Of a stretch of DNA of 64,000 bases, positions 58,143 to 64,000 are shown piece by piece. Each line of letters begins with the position of its first letter. Positions within the stretch are counted from its first letter, which is position 1. The notes beneath the pieces are model-generated. The model saw only the letters and a program-made list of their open reading frames with translations, was not told the DNA's origin and searched no databases. Location: assembly GCF_012034385.1 (NCBI RefSeq), contig NZ_JAAVJB010000002.1, positions 22,716 through 86,715 on the forward strand, given 5' to 3'. The position numbers and the translations under genes are program-made. The DNA is from Streptomyces spiramenti (GTDB lineage: Bacteria > Actinomycetota > Actinomycetes > Streptomycetales > Streptomycetaceae).

Positions 58143-59462
58143 ATGCGCGTGCTGTTCACGGTGTACGGCGCGAAGACGCACTTCTACAACATGGTGCCGC
58201 TCGCCTGGGCGTTGCGTGCCGCCGGCCACGAGGTGTGCGTCGCCAGCCAGCCCGAACTCGTTCCCGCCATCGCCCGCACCGGCCTGCCCGCCGTCTCGGT
58301 GGGAGAGGCGGCCGACTCCGAGGAACGCACCACCACCGACAGCGACGCCGCCGTGACCAACGGGACGTCCTGGCGGGACCTCAACGCCGGCATCACCGAG
58401 ACCAGACCCGAGGCACTGACCTGGGACTACGTGCTCGGTACCTTCACCATCGCCTGCTCCATCCACTACGAGCACGCCACCGGCGGGCGCACCATGCTCG
58501 ACGACACCGTGGAGTTCGCCCGCTCCTGGCAGCCCGACCTGGTCATCTGGGACGCCCTCTCCTTCGCCGGCCCCGTCGCCGCCCGCGCCGCCGGTGCCGC
58601 CCATGCCCGGATGCTCTTCGGGGTCGACTACATCGGCCGCATGTACGGCGTGTACCGGAGACTGCTCGCCGAGCAGCCTCCCGAGCGCCGCGACGACGTG
58701 CTCGGCGACTGGACCGCCGGACGGCTCGACCGCTTCGGCTGCACCTGGGAACCGGAGCTCACCGCCGAGCAGATGACCGGCCAGTGGACCATCGACCCCA
58801 CGCCGCCCTGGATGCAGACCGACCTCGACCTGGACGTACGGCCGCTGCGGTACCTGCCCTACAACGGGCCGACCGGAGTCCCCGACTGGGTGCGCGAGAA
58901 GCCGCAGCGTCCGCGCGTCTGCCTCACCCTCGGTATGACCGCGCGAGAGGTGCTCGGCGGCGACGTGTTCTCCGTGACCGACATGATCGAGGCCGCGGCG
59001 GAACTGGACATCGAACTGGTCGCCACCCTCGACACCCGGCAGCTCGCCGAGGGCGGCCCGCTACCGCCCAACGTACGCGCCGTCGACTTCGTCCCGCTGA
59101 ACGAGCTGCTGCCGAGCTGCTCGGCGATCATCCACCACGGCGGCTTCGGCACCCTGGGCAACGCCCTGGCCCACGGTGTCCCGCACCTCGTCGCACCCGG
59201 CCGCTACTGGGACGAGGTCGACTTCGGCCGACGCCTGGAGGAGCGCGGCGCCGGGCTGCTCCTCGACTACCAGCAGCTGTCCGGTGACGGACTGCGCAGC
59301 GAGCTCGACGGCAGCTCCTTCCAGAAGAAGCTCTCCCGCCTGGTGGAGGACCCCTCGTTCCGCCAGAACGCCGCAGCCGTCCGCGACGAGATGCACACCA
59401 CCCCCAGCCCTCACCAAATGGTGCCGCAGCTCGAGGAGCTGACGGCCGCACACCGAAGCTAG
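58143..59462 (+). CDS. Deoxysugar glycosyltransferase 3 (DesVII/EryCIII family)
   Basis: A 439-residue GT-B enzyme similar to glycosyltransferases 1 and 2, with M-R-V-L-F-T-V-Y-G-A-K-T-H at the start, G-Q-W-T-I-D-P-T-P-P-W-M near 222, and H-H-G-G-F-G-T-L-G-N near 330. Family knowledge says such enzymes use dTDP-deoxysugars and macrolide-type acceptors. GGGACC precedes the ATG; GGAGAG lies a little further upstream. It is 88 nt downstream of the flavin monooxygenase. Confidence 0.9.
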   Translation: MRVLFTVYGAKTHFYNMVPLAWALRAAGHEVCVASQPELVPAIARTGLPAVSVGEAADSEERTTTDSDAAVTNGTSWRDLNAGITETRPEALTWDYVLGTFTIACSIHYEHATGGRTMLDDTVEFARSWQPDLVIWDALSFAGPVAARAAGAAHARMLFGVDYIGRMYGVYRRLLAEQPPERRDDVLGDWTAGRLDRFGCTWEPELTAEQMTGQWTIDPTPPWMQTDLDLDVRPLRYLPYNGPTGVPDWVREKPQRPRVCLTLGMTAREVLGGDVFSVTDMIEAAAELDIELVATLDTRQLAEGGPLPPNVRAVDFVPLNELLPSCSAIIHHGGFGTLGNALAHGVPHLVAPGRYWDEVDFGRRLEERGAGLLLDYQQLSGDGLRSELDGSSFQKKLSRLVEDPSFRQNAAAVRDEMHTTPSPHQMVPQLEELTAAHRS

Positions 59463-59581
59463 GTCCTCCCGACGGTCCCGACGGCCGCACTGGCACCACC
59501 GGCCGGCCCACCGCAAGAACCCCGTGCACCGCACGGACCGCACGGAGCTCCGCCAGACCGCCCGCAGTGGGAAGGAAGAAC

Positions 59582-60559
59582 ATGTCAACAGGACACTGGG
59601 ACGGGAAGACGGTGGCCGTCACCGGAGGCACCGGTTTCATCGGGTCACACGTCATCGAGGAACTGCTCGGTCTCGGCGCCCGCGTCATCTGCCTCTACCG
59701 CCGCGACAACCGCGGCGTTCTGCCCCAACTACCGGTCACCGACCGGCTCACCACCGTCCGGCTGGACCTGCTCGACGAGGAGGCGCTGCGCCGCCTGCTC
59801 GCCGAGACCCCCGGCGGTATCGACACCTTCGTGCACTGCGCCGTCGTCTCCGGCAGCGTCGAGGCGCGACGCGACCAGTCCGCGCGCATCCTCGACGACA
59901 ACATGCGGGCCGTCTCCCACATCCTCCGCGGCACCCGCGACCACCAGGTGCCCGAAGTGGTGCTGCTGAGCTCCAGCGATATCTACCCCGCCTCGCAGAC
60001 CGACCCGATCCACGAGTCGGACGACTTCACCAAGCAGATGCGCTACGCCCCTGACGGCTACTTCCTCGCGAAGAACTACGCGGAGATCCTGGCCGAGGCC
60101 TACCGCACCCAGTACGGCATGAACATCTTCCTGCCCCGGCTGACCAGCGTCTACGGGCCGAGGGACAACTTCGAGCCCGACACCGACCGCGTGGTGCCCA
60201 GCATGTTCGCCAAGGCCGTCGCGGGCGAGGACATCCAGATCTGGGGCGACGGCAGCCAGACGCGCACCTACATGTACGTCACCGACCTCGTCCGGTCGAT
60301 CCTCCGCATGGTCGAGACGAACAAGCACCAGACCATGAACATCGGCACCTCCGAGACCGTCTCGGTGCTGCAACTGGCCCAGTACGTCTGCCAGGCGCTC
60401 GGAGAACCCGAGCGGATCACCTTCGACCTCTCCCGCTCCGGTGGCCGCGCCAGCCGGACGCTGGACGTCGGCAGGCTGTACGGCCTCATCGACTTTGCCC
60501 CGCGTCCCCTGCGGGAGGGCCTGGAACAGACAGTCGAGTGGTACCGCCGGTACCACTGA
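59582..60559 (+). CDS. NAD-dependent epimerase/ketoreductase for deoxysugars (extended SDR)
   Basis: A 325-residue extended SDR with T-G-G-T-G-F-I-G near residues 13-20, S-S-S-D-I-Y-P near 128, the catalytic Y-F-L-A-K near 153-157 and R-T-Y-M-Y-V-T-D-L near 227. Members reduce the 4-keto group or epimerise NDP-hexoses; the length and the G-x-N-I-G-T end part suit a 4-ketoreductase or epimerase better than RmlB. A GGAAGG site lies before ATG 59582; five extra in-frame residues upstream are unlikely. It is followed 13 nt later by the fourth glycosyltransferase gene. Confidence 0.82.
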   Translation: MSTGHWDGKTVAVTGGTGFIGSHVIEELLGLGARVICLYRRDNRGVLPQLPVTDRLTTVRLDLLDEEALRRLLAETPGGIDTFVHCAVVSGSVEARRDQSARILDDNMRAVSHILRGTRDHQVPEVVLLSSSDIYPASQTDPIHESDDFTKQMRYAPDGYFLAKNYAEILAEAYRTQYGMNIFLPRLTSVYGPRDNFEPDTDRVVPSMFAKAVAGEDIQIWGDGSQTRTYMYVTDLVRSILRMVETNKHQTMNIGTSETVSVLQLAQYVCQALGEPERITFDLSRSGGRASRTLDVGRLYGLIDFAPRPLREGLEQTVEWYRRYH

Positions 60560-60572
60560 TCGGAGAGAAACC

Positions 60573-61841
60573 ATGCGCGTTCTTGTCACCACGTCAGCGG
60601 TCGACTCCCACCTGAACAACCTGGTGCCGATGGCCTGGGCGCTGCGCACCGCGGGGCACGAGGTGTGCGTGGCCAGCCACCCGAACTTCGCCGAGTCGGT
60701 CAAGAGCGCCGGGCTGACCTTCGTCCCCGTCGGCGAGGAACTGACCGGCTCCAAAGGGCTGGAGAACGACCCCGACACCCCCTTCGGGCTCGGCTACGAC
60801 ATCGCCGAGACCCGGCCCGAGGTGCTCACCCTCGACTACGTCCGCGACACCCTGACCGCCTACACGCAACAGGTCTGCGAGTACATGGCCGACGACGCGA
60901 TGCTCAAGGACCTGGTGCGCTTCGCCCGCTCCTGGAAACCCGACCTCGTCGTGTGGGACGCCCACAACTACGCCGGACCGGTCCTGGCGCGCGTCGTCGG
61001 TGCCGCGCACGTGCGGATCCTGCCCGCCACCGACCACTGGGCGCGGATGTACGCGCGCTACCGGGAGTTGGCTGCCGAGCACCCCGACGACCCCGGACCG
61101 GACCCGCTCGCAGACTACCTCGGTGGAAAACTCGCCGCCTACGGAGCCGAGTTCGACCACGAGATGGTCGTCGGCCAGGCGACGCTCGACCCCATGCCGG
61201 GCTGTCTGCGGTACGACCTGCCCGACGTCGACCACTGGCCGTTGCGGCACGTCCCCTACAACGGCCCCACCGTCATCCCCACGTGGCTGCGCAAGAAGCC
61301 GCGACGCCCCAGGGTCTGCCTGACCCTCGGCTCCATGCGGCGCAGCCTCGGCATGCACGGATCGGTCGGCGGTGAGAAGCTGCTGGTCGAGGATGTGCTG
61401 GAGGGCCTGTCCACGCTGGACATCGAGGTCATCGCCACACTCAACGCGGATCAGGTGCCGCCGGGCACCCGCATCCCCGAGAACGTCAGGCTCTTCGACT
61501 TCGTTCCGCTGAACCCCCTGCTGCCCACCTGCGCGGCGATCGTCCACTACTGCGGCACCGGGACCGTCGCCGCCTCCGTGGCGCACGGCGTCCCCCAGCT
61601 GGGGATCCCGGGAAACATGTGGGGCGAGTCCCTGATGATGGGCAAGCTCGAAGCCCGGCGCGCCGGCCTGGTCGCCGACGAGAGCCGCCTCATCGAGCAG
61701 CTGAAGCAGCTGTTGGAGGACCCGTCGTTCCGGGAGGGTGCCGCGCAGGTCCAGAAGGACATGCTGGCCACCCCCAGCCCGCACGACCTGGTGCCGCGCC
61801 TCGAAGCACTGACCGCAGGGAACCGCCGCCCCGCCCCCTGA
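60573..61841 (+). CDS. Deoxysugar glycosyltransferase 4, divergent signature
   Basis: A 422-residue GT-B enzyme of the same family, but the most divergent copy. The start reads M-R-V-L-V-T-T-S-A-V-D-S-H, the middle motif is G-Q-A-T-L-D-P-M-P-G, and the sugar-nucleotide signature is H-Y-C-G-T-G-T near residue 325 where the other three have H-H-G-G-F-G-T. The acceptor-side region differs as well, so it probably adds a different sugar or acts on another position. GGAGAG precedes ATG 60573; it is coupled to the SDR gene. Confidence 0.88.
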   Translation: MRVLVTTSAVDSHLNNLVPMAWALRTAGHEVCVASHPNFAESVKSAGLTFVPVGEELTGSKGLENDPDTPFGLGYDIAETRPEVLTLDYVRDTLTAYTQQVCEYMADDAMLKDLVRFARSWKPDLVVWDAHNYAGPVLARVVGAAHVRILPATDHWARMYARYRELAAEHPDDPGPDPLADYLGGKLAAYGAEFDHEMVVGQATLDPMPGCLRYDLPDVDHWPLRHVPYNGPTVIPTWLRKKPRRPRVCLTLGSMRRSLGMHGSVGGEKLLVEDVLEGLSTLDIEVIATLNADQVPPGTRIPENVRLFDFVPLNPLLPTCAAIVHYCGTGTVAASVAHGVPQLGIPGNMWGESLMMGKLEARRAGLVADESRLIEQLKQLLEDPSFREGAAQVQKDMLATPSPHDLVPRLEALTAGNRRPAP

Positions 61842-62136
61842 CCCGCGGGCGCACCTCCCCGTCGCGGTCGAGAGCAGCCGTCCCGCCCCGGACCGCCGCG
61901 GGCGGCAGTCGCCGCCACTCCGAGCCCTCGCGGGCCCGTTGCCCTGCCACCGCGCGACGACGGCAGGGGCAGCGGTCCGGCACCCCGTACGCGGCCGGCC
62001 GCCCCGCGGCCCAGCCGCCGGGCGGCCACGGGGCGACCGACCGGCGGCTCTTAGGGGGCCGCTGGGGTCGTTAAGGGGGAGGGGAAGGAGGTTTCCTCTC
62101 ACACACACGAGCTCTTGAGTCGACTCCGGGTGAAGC
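61842..62136 (+). promoter_or_regulatory. Upstream region of the PKS gene
   Basis: About 295 bp of GC-rich DNA, ending in GTTAAGGGGGAGGGGAAGGAGG near 62070-62092, split here by a purine run, and CTCACACACACGAG. No gene is visible. The GGGTGAAG just before 62137 is a weak ribosome binding site. Confidence 0.45.

Positions 62137-64000
<1,864 letters not shown>

Noticed and set aside
59582..60559. Calling the extended SDR the missing RmlB 4,6-dehydratase
   Set aside because: It is shorter than RmlB, and the region after the Rossmann motif does not look like RmlB. A ketoreductase or epimerase role fits better, though I cannot exclude the other without a search.

Overview
The window is high-GC actinobacterial DNA, most probably from a Streptomyces chromosome: GTG starts are common, stop and start codons overlap (ATGA/GTGA) in the operons, and the gene content is typical (actinomycete integrative and conjugative element genes, DUF5753 and MAB_1171c family genes, a modular polyketide synthase with deoxysugar genes).

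Region 1 (1-9202) is the right part of a pSAM2-like integrative and conjugative element (AICE). It runs, mostly on the minus strand, through the start of a RepSA-type initiator, a cytosine methyltransferase, Cys-rich small proteins, a GGDEF protein, Spd-type spread proteins, the FtsK-like Tra translocase, a GntR (KorSA-like) repressor with palindromic operators, and a divergent Nudix (Pra-like) gene. An AT-rich PIN-like cargo gene follows, and the element ends at a 44-bp copy of the 3' half of tRNA-Pro(GGG) (9159-9202).

Region 2 (9203-39730) is an island bracketed by two identical copies of that 44-bp core, with its own tyrosine integrase just inside the left copy. It carries an MFS exporter, a field of decayed genes, an ImmA-like/MAB_1171c/PAP2-like membrane cluster, and a complete type I-C CRISPR-Cas locus (cas3-cas5c-cas8c-cas7c-cas4-cas1-cas2). 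Two arrays, 10 and 57 repeats, point away from the cas operon. Further right lie more decayed genes, a ruined type I-E locus (fragments of cas6e, cas1e and cas2e) beside an orphan I-C-like repeat, insertion-sequence fragments, and a five-gene operon in which every gene overlaps the next by 4 nt. That operon joins a class III cyclase-like protein to a nucleoside deoxyribosyltransferase/TIR-like protein and sits downstream of a Crp/Fnr regulator; it is the best candidate here for an undescribed conflict or defence system. An integrase 3' remnant immediately right of the second core suggests that a third element once sat in the same tRNA, so this is an accretion site.

Region 3 (about 40000-42400) holds a conserved hypothetical gene and a divergent alpha/beta hydrolase/TetR pair with palindromic operators.

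Region 4 (42857-64000, running off the right edge) is the left part of a glycosylated type I polyketide cluster. It has four DesVII/EryCIII-like glycosyltransferases, a P450-like glycosyltransferase helper that lacks the heme cysteine, RmlA, a 2,3-dehydratase, a C-methyltransferase, a 3-aminotransferase, an extended SDR, a flavin monooxygenase, a carotenoid-oxygenase-family protein, a TetR-controlled ABC-2 exporter, and the first ketosynthase and start of the acyltransferase of a modular PKS. Together these suggest a polyketide carrying several deoxysugars, at least one possibly branched and aminated. The 4,6-dehydratase and most PKS modules must lie outside the window.
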